Source: Luidia sarsii (taxonomy: Eukaryota > Echinodermata > Asteroidea > Paxillosida > Luidiidae). From it: a stretch of 64,000 nt of DNA. The position numbers and the translations under genes are program-made. A model generated the notes under the pieces. The model did no database searches. It was given only the letters and a program-made list of their open reading frames with translations, and was not told the DNA's origin. Positions 43,603-54,610 of the stretch are shown one piece after another (within the stretch, counting starts at the first letter, position 1; each line of letters opens with the position of its first letter). The DNA is taken from NCBI GenBank assembly GCA_949987565.1, contig OX465109.1:17026092-17090091 (forward strand), written 5' to 3'.

Positions 43603-43716
43603 TGTGTACTCTGCCCGTCGTCAGGAGAACTGTTCTGAAGTATGTGAAGTCTGCAAACACCACCCCTTTCCAAGAAATTGGGGACAACACTCTGTATTTC
43701 CCCCACGCTGACGCTA
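43603..43716 (+). CDS. Candidate internal exon (114 nt, phase 1-1), unidentified
   Basis: Acceptor: a pyrimidine-rich tract TTTTTTTTATTTACTTCG, then TTTCGGGTAG (AG at 43601-43602). Donor: GTGAGT at 43717. The 114-nt segment is open in phase 1-1 and encodes CTLPVVRRTVLKYV, then KSANTTPFQEIGDNTLYF, then PHADA. Both splice signals are good and the peptide is of normal composition, so this is one of the more plausible exons in the window. I do not recognise the protein. The frame also runs on beyond the donor to a stop at about 43769, which weakens the case slightly. Confidence 0.35.
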
Positions 43717-44625
43717 GTGAGTGTGTACAGAAATATTACGATCGTTACCCGTGTCTGGACATTGCGTAGCCCGTGCAGCACTACACTGTACTGTACATAT
43801 ACCCCGCGGTTGTGCATACAGGCGGGCACCATTGCCTTGACCGTGACTGTGAAGATGGAACGCAATTGCCCCGTCCTGCACTGTTCCCGTTATACGCAGC
43901 CGGCAACCGACTCCATTCTGGGGACCTACATTCTGAACTTCAGACAGATATTTATAGATTCGATTATCCCCCCGCCATTTTACCCAAATTATACAAATAA
44001 ACAGACGGGCGGGATAGCCACTGTTCAAATACGTATTACCATGCAGAACAAAAAAAAAAAAAAAAAAAAAGAAGAAGAAGAAGAAGAAAAAATGCAAGTT
44101 GTCCGGCGTCAAGTTGGCATTTCGGATTCCCCAAAGGTGAAGCGCCCTTCGTGCCGAGTATGGGCGAGCCAGTGCCTTAATACAATTACTGGATTGATTC
44201 GATTTCACTCGGTGTAAGAGGCCTCCTGTGTTCCTGTCGAAAAAAAAACCCAAAATCTGTCTTTCAATTCATTACGGTATATACTAAACATTGGCCATCG
44301 ACCTTGCCATCTATTCATTCGGCTCCTCCTCCTCATCCCTCCCAACGAATATAATACAACCGACATACAATTGATTGACTGGACACGAAGATTCACAACC
44401 ATCAGCCTGTTTTGCCTTAAAAAAAGAAAGGCCTGACTTACTTTAACTGTACTTTCTCGGCTCCTCGCAAATTGCCAGCGTTCAATTATTGGACGCGCAT
44501 TATTACGGCCTCGAACACGGCCGCATTTATTTTTCATTATTATTTATCAGTTGTGTGGCACACATGCGAAGGCCTGTCGGAGCGCGTGCCGGCAGAGTCT
44601 GACGCCGAGCGTTGCCGCCGAATTT
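43717..44625. other. No confirmed feature; poly(A)/(GAA)n at 44051-44095
   Basis: About twenty A followed by six GAA units. Open frames crossing it are not credible. Confidence 0.5.
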
Positions 44626-44682
44626 ATGGCGAGGTTAACGGATCTCAAAGTACGTATTGAAATGCCTTCCGTGAAGTCGCTC
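44626..44682 (+). CDS. Candidate first coding exon (19 codons), unidentified
   Basis: ATGGCGAGGTTAACG follows CpG-rich sequence (CCGAGCGTTGCCGCCG). The frame reads MARLTDLKVRIEMPSVKSL and meets a consensus donor, GTAAGT, at 44683. Another possible donor, GTACGT, lies inside at 44651. It is short and unsupported by homology. Confidence 0.25.
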
Positions 44683-44856
44683 GTAAGTACGAGACCTACA
44701 TCAACGCCGAGTCGCGAGAGCCCGACCACAAATCAGTTGCACCGGCTGGACACTGTCTGATGCTGTCCTGTCACATCCAGCCACGAAAAGCGTTGCTTAT
44801 GTCGATCGTTTACCCTACGTTGCGATGCAGGGTAGTCACCCCTCTTATATACTCCT

Positions 44857-45174
44857 ACACTGTAGAAACGGTGCTCACATCATGCACACGGATGAAGAAT
44901 GTTGAGGCACATGGTGCACAATACATACGCACGAGGTGATGCTCACTTTCACTCCGTGTGCTTGAGGTACAGTGAATAGGGAGATGTTCTTGTACATGAA
45001 GCACTTCATGCACCTCATCCGACTTTTGCTCAAGTGATTACAATGCCACGTGTGCTTGAGCTACAGTATTTCGTGTGCATGAAGTACAGTAGGTGCCTCA
45101 AGTTTTCATGATTTTGGGACAAATATGTGCCATTGCAGGAGTGCATGAGGTGCAGTTCGTTTTTACAGAGTGTA
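44857..45174. mobile_element. MITE-D copy 2
   Basis: Near-identical to 25060-25376: ACACTGTAGAAACGGTGCTC at the left end and TTCGTTTTTACAGAGTGTA at the right, with the same internal GTGCATGAAGTACAGTAGGT. The right terminus carries a 2-bp insertion. Confidence 0.88.
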
Positions 45175-45196
45175 GTTGTATACTTATAGGCTTAAA

Positions 45197-45690
45197 ATAT
45201 CTTGCTTCAGACCAGTCACCCCTTCCAGTTCTTATTTGTTAGCCTAGTTTGGCAGTATACCACTAATATAGGTGTGGAGGCTAATGCCTTGCTTATGCCT
45301 TGCTTCAGACTAGTCACCCCTCCCAGTTCTATCCGTCAGCTCTGGCTGGCAGTCTACAATCTATAGGGGATGGAGGCTTGTATATATCTTGCTTCAGACT
45401 AGTCACCACTCCCAGTTCTATTCGTCAGCCTTGGTTGGCAGTCTACCAACAATAGGGATGGAGGCTTATGCTTTGTTTCAGACCAGTCACCCGGCCTCCC
45501 AGTTCTATCCGTCAGCTCTGGCTGGCAGTCTACCACCAATAGGGATGGAGGCTTATGCTTTGTTTCAGACTAGTCGCCCCTCCCAGTTCTATCCGTCAGC
45601 TCTTGCTGGCAGTCTACAATCTATAGGGAATGGAGGCCTGTACCTTGCTTCAGACTATAGTCAGCCCTCCCAGTTGTACTTGGGCTTCTA
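45197..45690 (+). repeat. About 86-bp tandem repeat, six units
   Basis: CAGACTAGTCACC-type landmarks fall at about 45211, 45309, 45398, 45482, 45569 and 45653 (spacings 98, 89, 84, 87, 84). Each unit reads CTCCCAGTTCTATCCGTCAG, CTCTGGCTGGCAGTCTAC, ATAGGGATGGAGGCTTATGC. Units alternate between CTACAATCTATAGGG and CTACCACCAATAGGG forms. Confidence 0.92.
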
Positions 45691-46302
45691 GTTGAATCCT
45701 CCGCCCCACCATTTGCAGGACAAATCACAGAGTTCACCGTGAGGCCGGCTGGCTGTCCCCTCTTCCAACCCCGCCCGGTTCCCCAGCGTTCAATCCCCCC
45801 GAATGTTGTCCACTCCTTCACCACATCCTCGCCCCTGGCTAAAACGCTCTGAATCGAACACGAATTATTTTTTTCCGAGCGTCGATTTAGAAGAGGAAGA
45901 AAAAAAGGCATTACAAAAACAACAGACGTATGAATCCTGCCAGTCCATCAACTGTGGCAACTCAGGACTTGACAGGAAATTGATTTTTCTTGCTGTGATT
46001 TTACCAACCACATCGTCTCAAGCCGACTAAGTCGATATTCAACCGATCTATTCCGCAGATATCATTCCATTGCTTTGGATTTTAGTACATGTACTGTTTT
46101 CAAACCCCATTTTGCAGTATGATGTATGTTTTAATATTTGACCAACGCTAATAGTTTGAACCTGTAGAGTTTTATATGTGACCTGCTTCCCTATCTAATT
46201 TTAGCCAGGGACACAAAAATCGATCTTTTAGTAATTATATTTTCCTCCTAGCCATGATTTCCCCCTTCCGTTCTAAAGTGGGATTGTTGTTTTGATTTAG
46301 GT
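45691..46302. other. No recognised feature
   Basis: C-rich to about 45840, then AT-rich. No supported gene. Confidence 0.4.
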
Positions 46303-46422
46303 TGGGAGGGAGAGAGAGAGAGAGAGAGAGAGAGGGGCGGAGGGAGGGGAAGAGAGATAAGGGAGCGGAGAGAAAGAGAGATAGAGGGAGGGTGAAATGG
46401 TGGAGAGAGAGGAGAGTGAGAG

Positions 46423-46485
<63 letters not shown>

Positions 46486-46975
46486 GAGAGAGGTACAGGA
46501 GAGAGGGGAGAGGAGAGAGAGGTAGAGAGAGAAAGAGAGGGGAAAGGGGGATAGGTAGAGAGAGAGAGAGGGAGAGGATGACGGGAGATGGAAAGAGAGA
46601 CATAGAGGGGGAGAGGTGGAGAGACAGAGGATGACGAGAGATTGAATGAGAGAGGGGGAGAGGTGGAGAGAGGGAGAGAGAGGGGGTGAGAGAGGTGGAG
46701 AGAAAGAGAGAGAGACAAAGGGGGAGAGGTGGAGAGAGAGAGAGGATGACGAGAGATAGAAAGAGAGAGAGAGAGGGGGGAGAGGTGGAGAGAGAGAGAG
46801 AGAGGGGGTGAGAGAGTTGGAGAGAAAGAAAAAGAGAGAGAGGAGAGGTGGAGAGAGAGAGGGGGAGTGAGAGGATGACTCTAGATGGAAAGAGAGAGTG
46901 AGGGAGACAGAGAGAGATAGGGAGCTGAGAGAGAGGAAGAGAGAGGGAGGTCGAAACAATAGAAAGCCAAAAGTC
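46303..46975 (+). repeat. Purine (GA)n tract, about 670 bp
   Basis: Nearly all A and G on the plus strand: long (GA)n runs with GGGGGAGAGGTGGAGAGA-type units and occasional T, such as GATGACGAGAGAT at about 46575, 46629 and 46745. Long minus-strand Ser/Leu/Pro frames are artefacts. Confidence 0.95.
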
Positions 46976-49295
46976 ACTACAACTCGTTGATAATAATGGT
47001 GGTATATACCCTTGAACTTGGCACAATGCTCTACTCCCGTGCACCTGTTTAGTTAGCGAGGAAAAACAATCAGAAAGGCAGTTCGTGTCCATACAGTCAC
47101 AATACCTGTACCGTGACACCGTCCCATTTTTCCGTTCCGCGTGGCGGACAAACCCGCAAAATCTACATTGTATACCAGTGCCTTCTTCTCGTCTCTGGAC
47201 GAGAACTACATGCACGCACGAACGGGAACAGGTATTACAAACACAAACAGCATTAACACACAGCGTCTGGCTCCAAAAATCCAGCACGGTTTTCCTGCGC
47301 AGCGAGCAGCGTGTCTGAAAATGCATGCTGTTATAATGTATCGACGGTGGGCTCGGTAATCTGCGACCTGTGGTCGAAATGCATCAGACCTCGGCAGCGT
47401 GGGGTTTATTTGATGAATAATTCCAAATGGCTCTCGATGAAATATGAATTACGGTATCCGCGGCTTGTAGACACATGTACATGTAAGTGTGACAAGGCAG
47501 TTTTTTACATGTATTTTTTGTTAACTGTCACATATTTATCTGACTTAATAAGGACATACTGCATCCATGTTATCAGTGAAACTTGTACTGAATCAGTACT
47601 CTGAAGAAAAGTTATTCGTAATAATTGAAGGATGTGTACCCTCTTGGTAGATGTGAAATTTTGCATGCGATCAACATGGGAAGAAATAATATGTTTCATT
47701 TCCCACACACATACACGAAGCGTTGAATAGTCATTTATTTTTATGGGAAATGTTGTTACAAAACAATCTGTCAAATTTGTATTCATTTCATCGAAAAACA
47801 TAAAAGATAAACCCAAAATACTGTTTTTGCCCAAAAATGAGCAAAAATGGGATTTGAACCCTCTTGCGGTGGCCTTAGGAGCAGTCTGACACCGTGGCAA
47901 CAAGCAAATTTGAATTCAGCATCCCAGAATTGACATAGAACACATGGTTTCTTGTTGCCACTCTTAAGTGATAGCGGACCTCATATTCCAGCAAAGATAT
48001 GATTTTTGGCCCACTGTCTAGTGTGTGTATATAGGGCGCTGCTCACGCCACAGTGCCAGCGTGCGTCCACCATAGAACGCACGGACATTGTGGGCATCGG
48101 TATAATAATAACATAAAGGTTGTACTTCACTCGACCATATGTGCGAATTGCACACGTGGACCGCTTTGGACCAAGCGATCGAATCTGACCTTGATTGTTT
48201 TGATAGGCTGTGGACGATCGCTATTAAGGTCAACTGCAAATGCATTTCGGAAATATTATTATTATTTCCAATAATACTACGGTGTCGGTAGTAAAATACA
48301 TCATTTTTTTTCGATTTTTAAGTTATGGGAAAGAGTGTTAACAAATCATTGGGTTTTTGGATGAAAGGGGGAGCAGCCACGCCCCCGTGGAGGCCGTCCT
48401 TGGTGACGTCACGTGGTGAAGACTCGCTTTATTACTCACTCGGGGAAGTGTTACATTGTTCGTATAATTATATATGCAAACAGTCAGTGCACGTTTTTTT
48501 TTCAAGAGAACCGATTTCAGGTGTATATAATATTGACAAACTCGTTGAGATGCATGCAAGCCAGATTCGTTGTTGGAGATTGAAACAGTGGAATAAACTT
48601 GTATTTTATTCCTTGACGGCTATAATATGAAGCCGCATTTGCTAAGGCCGATTCCGATTTTTTGGCTTGGAAATAGACATGTATTCATATGCATGTAGTT
48701 TGCTGCGTGATTTTCTCTTCTTTTTTTTTAAGCAGAAGTATTCCAAATTTCCTTTAAGATGGGTTGGCAGCTATACATTGGGATTAGACGCATGAGTGAC
48801 AGGAAAGCACTTTCCTCACTCAGAAAAACGCTTTGAAGCAGATAAGATAGTCCGTAATTGGCATGATTACAAGCACGAAAACGCATAATGATCCCTACCG
48901 TGGGATGGGACAAATCTCCCCTCCGTATGGTCCGCGAGCATGTCACTTCGTTCCCTTTCAAAGTAATGGTCCCCCCACACATATTTCAACTGGTGTTGGA
49001 ACGAATGAACACGGGGGATTACATTCTGCATCGGCCGTCCTGAGAGCGACCGAGCTCTAGTTCATTAAAATCCATGAGTTAGTGTAATGAGACTGTTCTC
49101 TACGTGGCAGGATTGCCTCATAAACCCCATCACCGTATGTTCCAGCGCGTCGTTAACTATGCATATAGCTGCAATTGGATTGTGACCCGTTAACCGCATT
49201 TCCTTGTCATTGCCCAGAACGTTTAGACGCCCCCACCATCTAAGGACTTGTGTCTCCTTGCCCTCTGGATGCATGGCTTTCTAGGCTCTTGACCG
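46976..49295. other. No recognised gene in about 2.3 kb
   Basis: Unique-looking sequence. At 47847-47900 GGGATTTGAACCC suggests a tRNA-like box B on the minus strand, but no SINE head or tail follows, so it is not annotated. No other structure is seen. Confidence 0.4.
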
Positions 49296-49399
49296 TTCGC
49301 TGGCTCTGGCTCTGGCTCTGGTCTTGCTCTGGCTCTGGCTTTGCAGCTCTGGTTATGGTTCTGGTCTTGCTCTGGTTCGGGCTCTGGCTTTGGCTCTAA

Positions 49400-49449
<50 letters not shown>

Positions 49450-49680
49450 TTGGTTCTGGTTCTGGTTCTGGCTGTGGCTCTGGCTCTGGCTGTGGCTCTG
49501 CCTCTGCCTCTGGCTCTGCCTCTGCCTCTACCTCTGCCTCTGCCTCTGTCTCTGCCTCTGGCTCTGCCTCTGCCTCTGCCTCTGCCTCTGCCTCTGCCTC
49601 TGCCTCTGCCTCTGCCTCTGCCTCTGCCTCTGCCTCTGCCTCTGCCTCTGCCTCTGCCTCTGCCTCTGCCTCTGCCTCTG

Positions 49681-49711
<31 letters not shown>

Positions 49712-50190
49712 CTCTGCCTCTGCCTCTGGCTCTGCCTCTGCCTCTGGCTCTGCCTCTGGCTCGGCATCTGGCTCTGCCTCTGCCTCTGCCTCTGCCTCTG
49801 CCTCTGCCTCTGCCTCTGCCTCTGCCTCTGCCTCTGCCTCTGCCTCTGGCTCTGGCTCTGGCTCTGCCTCTGGTTCTGCCTCTGGCTCTGCCTCTGGCTC
49901 GGCATCTGGCTCTGCCTCTGCCTCTGCCTCTGCCTCTGCCTCTGCCTCTTCCTCTGCCTCTGCCTCTGCCTCTGCCTCTGCCTCTGCCTCTGCCTCTGCC
50001 TCTGCCTCTGCCTCTGCCTCTGCCTCTGCCTCTGGCTCTGCCTCTGCCTCTGCCTCTGCCTCTGCCTCTGCCTCTGCCTCTGCCTCTGCCTCTGCCTCTG
50101 CCTCTGCCTCTGCCTCTGCCTCTGCCTCTGCCTCTGCCTCTGCCTCTGCCTCTGCCTCTGCCTCTGCCTCTGCCTCTGCCTCTGTTTCAA
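49296..50190 (+). repeat. TCTGCC/TCTGGC hexanucleotide array, about 895 bp
   Basis: It starts as TCTGGC and TCTGGT units (to about 49500), then becomes mostly TCTGCC with block-wise TCTGGC variants. The segment GCTCGGCATCTGGCTCTGCC occurs twice (about 49760 and 49890), a sign of segmental duplication inside the array. Three in-register open frames (Leu-Pro, Ser-Ala, Gln-Arg) are artefacts of a 6-bp unit. Confidence 0.97.
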
Positions 50191-50838
50191 TAGGATAACT
50201 GGCATAAATCCATACTGATTTGAACTATGGGTTTTTGTATACTTTTCACATTCGAAAAAGATTCGCAGCTCCGTAAAACTGGCGACGATTTCAAGACATG
50301 GTTATCGATTTATGTTGACTTTCTAACAAAATCAAACCGTAATGAGGCAGACGATGCTGCAAAATTGCTTGCTGACTTCAAGTACCCTCAAAAAACGCAA
50401 ATTTGGAGATGATGGACATACACTGGTGTCATCGGAAACCTTCCATTCTGTATATACTTCCACCAAGAAGTCTGGGGGAGTTACGATCCAGCAAGACCAG
50501 CAACAGCAAGAATGCAGTCCGGAAATCATACTATAGGCTGTCCATATCCACGCCCAGTCATTTCTTGACTTGCTCTAATTCCCTTTGACCCATATCATGT
50601 CTCCATGTATACCGCGCGCGCGGCGCAGCTCTTTCCCCGTTTACCGTCGCTTAGCAACGGCTGGTTTTTTTCGCGCGTCCTCGTGGCGACGCGCTGCCGG
50701 AACGGGTCGATGGTGAAGTGAAGCGTGCGATGTTGGTAGCGTGTCAGTCTGGTCGGATCGACAGTCGATGGACGAGCAGTCGGAGAGCCTCTCCCCCCCC
50801 CTCAAAACAACCCCCCAAAACCGCGGCTTCATTCTCAC
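50191..50838. other. No gene; small FB arm fragment near 50428-50465
   Basis: TGGTGTCATCGGAAACCTTC, then CATTCTGTATATACTTCCACC, resembles the FB arm. The rest is unique-looking, CpG-richer after 50600. Confidence 0.4.
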
Positions 50839-51171
50839 TTAAAGCCCCTACACAACATTGGTAAGATCGAAAAACAGAAATGTTCACAGGTTTACGTGAA
50901 ACTTATACAGTTTGAAGATGGTTATAGTAGAAACCTCGCACTGAAATTGTTCTGCCTATTTTGTTTTTATTTTGGGAGAAATGAGTAAAAGAAATAGTTT
51001 ACGTCTCACCGAAATCTAAACTATTTTTAGGAACAGTACGGCGTTGAATGCTGCATTTTCGCGATACAAATGAAGCTGTTTTCACAGGTGTGCTATTTCA
51101 TGCATATGTTGGATCAGACAACGTATGGATGCTATTCTGTGACCTCGACCAATGTTGTGTAGGGGCTTTAA
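50839..51171 (+). mobile_element. MITE-A copy 3, internally deleted
   Basis: Starts TTAAAGCCCCTACACAACAT and ends GTTGTGTAGGGGCTTTAA. It is 333 bp instead of about 380: the segment around GATTTTCTCGAGACTCG between AAGCTGTTTTCAC and AGGTGTGCTATTTC is missing. Confidence 0.9.
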
Positions 51172-51225
51172 CTTGGGAAAGAGAAGAAGAGGCTATATCT
51201 AATACAACCAGCTTGTGGATGTCAC

Positions 51226-51567
51226 TTAAAGGCCCTATACAACATTGGTAAAGGTCAAAAGGTTGCCACAGTTTGTGTGTAAAAACATTAAATATTCCAA
51301 AAAAGAAATCCTGCGAAGGTTTTAGCTCAAATGGTAATCTGAGAAAGTAGAAAAAGGCAAAAAAACGTCACGGTTTTCTCACCGTTCTGTAGTGAAAGTA
51401 TTTGTCGATGTTTGGGTGAAGATTTCTTGAGAAGTACAGCATCCCAGAGCGTAAGATTTCAACATGAGGAATTATATCATGACCATCTATACGAACTGTG
51501 TAAATGAGAAGGACATCTGTGAACATCGATGTTTTCCGATCTTCCCAATGTTGCATCGGGGCTTTAA
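51226..51567 (-). mobile_element. MITE-B copy 4, complete
   Basis: TTAAAGGCCCTATACAACAT at the left and CAATGTTGCATCGGGGCTTTAA at the right. It is 342 bp and the best-preserved B copy. It lies 54 bp from MITE-A copy 3. Confidence 0.92.
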
Positions 51568-51599
51568 AGACTAGCTATAGTTGGGAAGACGAGCGTTTA

Positions 51600-51830
51600 T
51601 GTTCGCAGCAACATCTATCAGATTTGAAGGTTTGCATGGTGGAAATATATACCGAGTAAGAGGTTTTGCGATGACACCATGTGTATCGTCTCTTAAGAGA
51701 AGAAGTTGCACGCAACGAAAGGTTATCGCACGCTCTCCACAGCTTCGTTTGTAGATGTAACACGGTGTTTGCGTCGAGGAGAATGCAATTCAATGAGGGT
51801 TTGCCCGCTCGACGCACGGATGATTAGTCG
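51600..51830. mobile_element. FB arm fragment followed by SINE S1 tail fragment
   Basis: GGTTTTGCGATGACACCATG at about 51654 is an FB arm. GCGTCGAGGAGAATGCAATT, then CAATGAGGGTTTGCCCGC and TCGACGC (about 51767-51813), is the end of the S1 tail, bounded by inverted GCGTCGAG / CTCGACGC. Confidence 0.6.
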
Positions 51831-54139
51831 TTTATAAGCGCTCCACCCATCAGTTGTTATCATCAGTTAGACTACAGCAGGGCTATATCCTGATACGTCT
51901 GTTGCTAATGCAATCTCGAAAGAGATGGAGATTAGAGGTGGCCATTATTGGCCGGTGGTGGATGGGATCTGACGAAAGATATCACCGGCTAGCCACCGAG
52001 TAGGCTATAGAAGCTGTCGCTTGTACATCAGTTCACAGTTTATTAAGCAAGGAGACAGGATGTACACCAGTCAGGAGAGGGGACGCAGAAAGCGTCAAGA
52101 GATCTCTTACAAAGATGATCACTTCTATAACACCCCCACGGCCCACAGCAAAAACAAGTCTTGTACATCCACGCGTGCTACATGACATCGGCATGCATGC
52201 GATATAAGCGAGAATGGCGGTTCAATAATAATATAATACAATCTCCCCGCTGGAACAAACCACAAAAAAGTGTCCCGGTAGAGTAAACTCACGCCCGCAC
52301 TTGTAAAAGAAAAAAAAATATATAAAAAATTATAAAGATGGGATATTGTTACCGGTGTATCGTCTAAAATATCGGTAACTGGAGCGCTTTAAATTGATAT
52401 GCGGGAAGGGAGGAAGACAAAGTGTAGTCAGGCAGAGGGGATTTGGGAGAAGGGCGGTCCTCGGGATGCGCAGGCTGGATGGAGACCCTCGTGGGTAAAT
52501 ACATGGATGTGGCGTGGATGAGGTTACAATGTCGTGCCTTGTTTCAAATAGACACTCCTTGTTCGCTTTCCAGTTCGTTCTCAGACTCTGCTCAAAACAG
52601 CTTCGGCAAAAGAGTCTGAGCCGGTGTGATCTAGTTTTTGTTGTTGTTGCGAGTTTGTGACTGATCTCGACAACAGAAAAGCCCACACGTTTGGTCTTTT
52701 ATTGACTGATAATAACATGACCAGTTGTATCCAATGTCTGTGATTGATTAATCCCCGCCATTTTGTTTAAACCTATCGTGTGTCTTGCTCGGGAGAGTTC
52801 TGGCTGAGTTGACTGGCTCCAATTTCATTAGTCTTTAGCAGATCTCTCCTGTCTCCATTCGCACAAAACCAAACCAAACCAAAATGACAAACCAAACCAA
52901 AATGACAAACTCCAAAACCTTAAAGCTACAGCCACAGTGCTGATTGGATTAGACTAAATCAGAAGCCCTGATCGTTTTCAATTTTATGCCGCCATCAAAT
53001 TCATCTTCTTTTTTTTTATTGGAGGGGGGGTTTCAATTATTCACCCACCTATACCAATAGCTTGAACCTCTTCCCGATCATCGGCTCAGGCAATGGCTTC
53101 GGCGATTTTTCCGTCGCCCATAATTATTTCCTTTTTTTTTCATGAAAGATCGCCAAACACAAGGCCTTATAACTAAGGCCACTTAAGGTGATGGCTACAG
53201 GAAAACAATAGAAGAGGAATAGACGGACTATTCACGTTCCTCTTGAACAGATCAAGTTTGTAGGAAGATGGAAAACAGGATGTATAGATTATAGATAGAG
53301 AGTTTCAAAGCGATAGCAGTACGGGGAAAGAAGCAATCGGAACATTCTCCAGTATATAGGCCTACTTCACTTCGGAACAGAAACAGTGAAGGGGTGCGAC
53401 GCTGTAGCAAAGCGTGTGCTGCCAGGGCCAGACGACAGAGACAGGGTCTTCAGTAGACGAAGATGTCCTGTCTCAGACAAAATGGCGAGGCGCCGACTTC
53501 AATACAGTGTCCTGGCAACGCGGCAGGATTTCATGCGGATTGCTGAGTTCGTCACTGCTCGACCCCCCCCCCCAATCTAGTTTCAAGAGTCTGTCTTCGA
53601 TTGTTTAGTTCAATACAGCGAGCGGGGAGAGCCACTGCAAACACGTGACGAATACCTGACCGGATCTTTAAGAGCTTCCTCCTACCTTTCCTGTCAACTC
53701 CTCACGTTGAACCCCGCATAGCTCAAGCAAGCGTCCCCAAATCCAGCACTTCTGCCTTTCCTGTTTTTCCCCCCTGTACCACGAGGGACAGTCAGCAGTC
53801 AGCATCAAACTTGATCGCGGTGTTGTATTTTTTGTTTGCGAGACTATGGGGGCACGCTGCTTCTTATTACGGCAAGCAAGTAGGTTAGTTGGTGACAGGT
53901 CTCGCGTCCCGTCGGGAGGTCGCGTAATGCGCGGTCTGTAACAGCAGGTATTGCTTACTGGTCGGCCACAGACCTCCTGACCATAGCCTCGGCACTGAAG
54001 CATCAAATCGAGTCTTAAGACACACCAGCTGAGACAGTTTGGAAGGGATGGGGTGGGGGGGGGAGAAAAAGTCCAAGGAAGATAATCTTGCACTAGAATT
54101 GCATGAAGCGAAGGGAATAGGGAGGGACTACCCGTCTCT
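51831..54139. other. No recognised gene in about 2.3 kb
   Basis: Contains ACCAAACCAAAATGACAA repeated twice near 52866-52910, a hairpin CTCAGACTCT/AGAGTCTGAG (52580-52589 and 52611-52620), and a C-run near 53563-53572. ATGGCGAGGCGCCGACTTC at 53482 could begin a short frame, but no donor follows. Confidence 0.4.
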
Positions 54140-54420
54140 TGTGAGGAAAGATCCTGTGAGTTGAATTTTTTTAAAATATGGCAAGATTACTGTGACTGGA
54201 CCATGATTTGAACCGGAGACCTCTGGTTTTACCCAGAGTAAACAAGTTAAAAACCACTTTGCCGGGGTGGGGGTGCCTGTCAGAAGCAATTCAATCATTA
54301 ACGGACGTATATCTCCGGGGATCACACCGTGCTTTCATTCAGACGCAAACAACAAGTATAAATTTGACTTGATTTTGGCAGCTAGTTGACTATTTTGGGA
54401 AGACCACCATCGTAGTGTGA
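54140..54420 (-). mobile_element. tRNA-derived SINE S2
   Basis: On the minus strand the order is GTGTGATCCCCGGAGATATA, TTGAATTGCTTCTGACAGGC, CCCCACCCCGGCAAAG, then CCAGAGGTCTCCGGTTCAAA with TCATGGTCCAGTCAC. The first half of the tRNA-like head is replaced by a different sequence. Confidence 0.7.
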
Positions 54421-54479
54421 CCCACCACCCCCAAACCAGGCTGAAGTCATATTTTGTTCTCAAGGAGCGTTTGACACCT

Positions 54480-54610
54480 TCGAATTGCTGGTATTTTAAG
54501 CATTGAAACACGGTATGACGGCAAGAGCACCGGCATGCAAGACCAGAGGTCTCGGGTTGAAGTCCCGGTCAAGTCTATGCTTCCTTCGCCAATTTTGACG
54601 TTTAGGAATA
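54480..54610 (+). mobile_element. tRNA-derived SINE S2 head fragment
   Basis: GCAAGAGCACCGGCATGCAA, then GACCAGAGGTCTCGGGTTGA and AGTCCCGGTCAAGTC, then a CTTCGCCAATTTT tail start. Box B reads GGGTTGAAGTCCC. Confidence 0.6.

Noticed and set aside
46235..47326. 363-codon minus-strand frame rich in Ser/Leu/Pro
   Set aside because: Mostly the reverse of a GA tract; the non-repeat upstream part has no domain signal.
47847..47900. Another S2 SINE on the minus strand
   Set aside because: Only a box-B-like GGGATTTGAACCC is visible; the surrounding sequence does not match S2.
49324..50205. Frames of 225-289 codons (Leu-Pro, Ser-Ala, Gln-Arg)
   Set aside because: Artefact of the TCTGCC hexanucleotide array.
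53668..54093. 141-codon minus-strand gene
   Set aside because: No recognisable motif; poly-Pro/Ser part arises from a G-run; no splice or start context.
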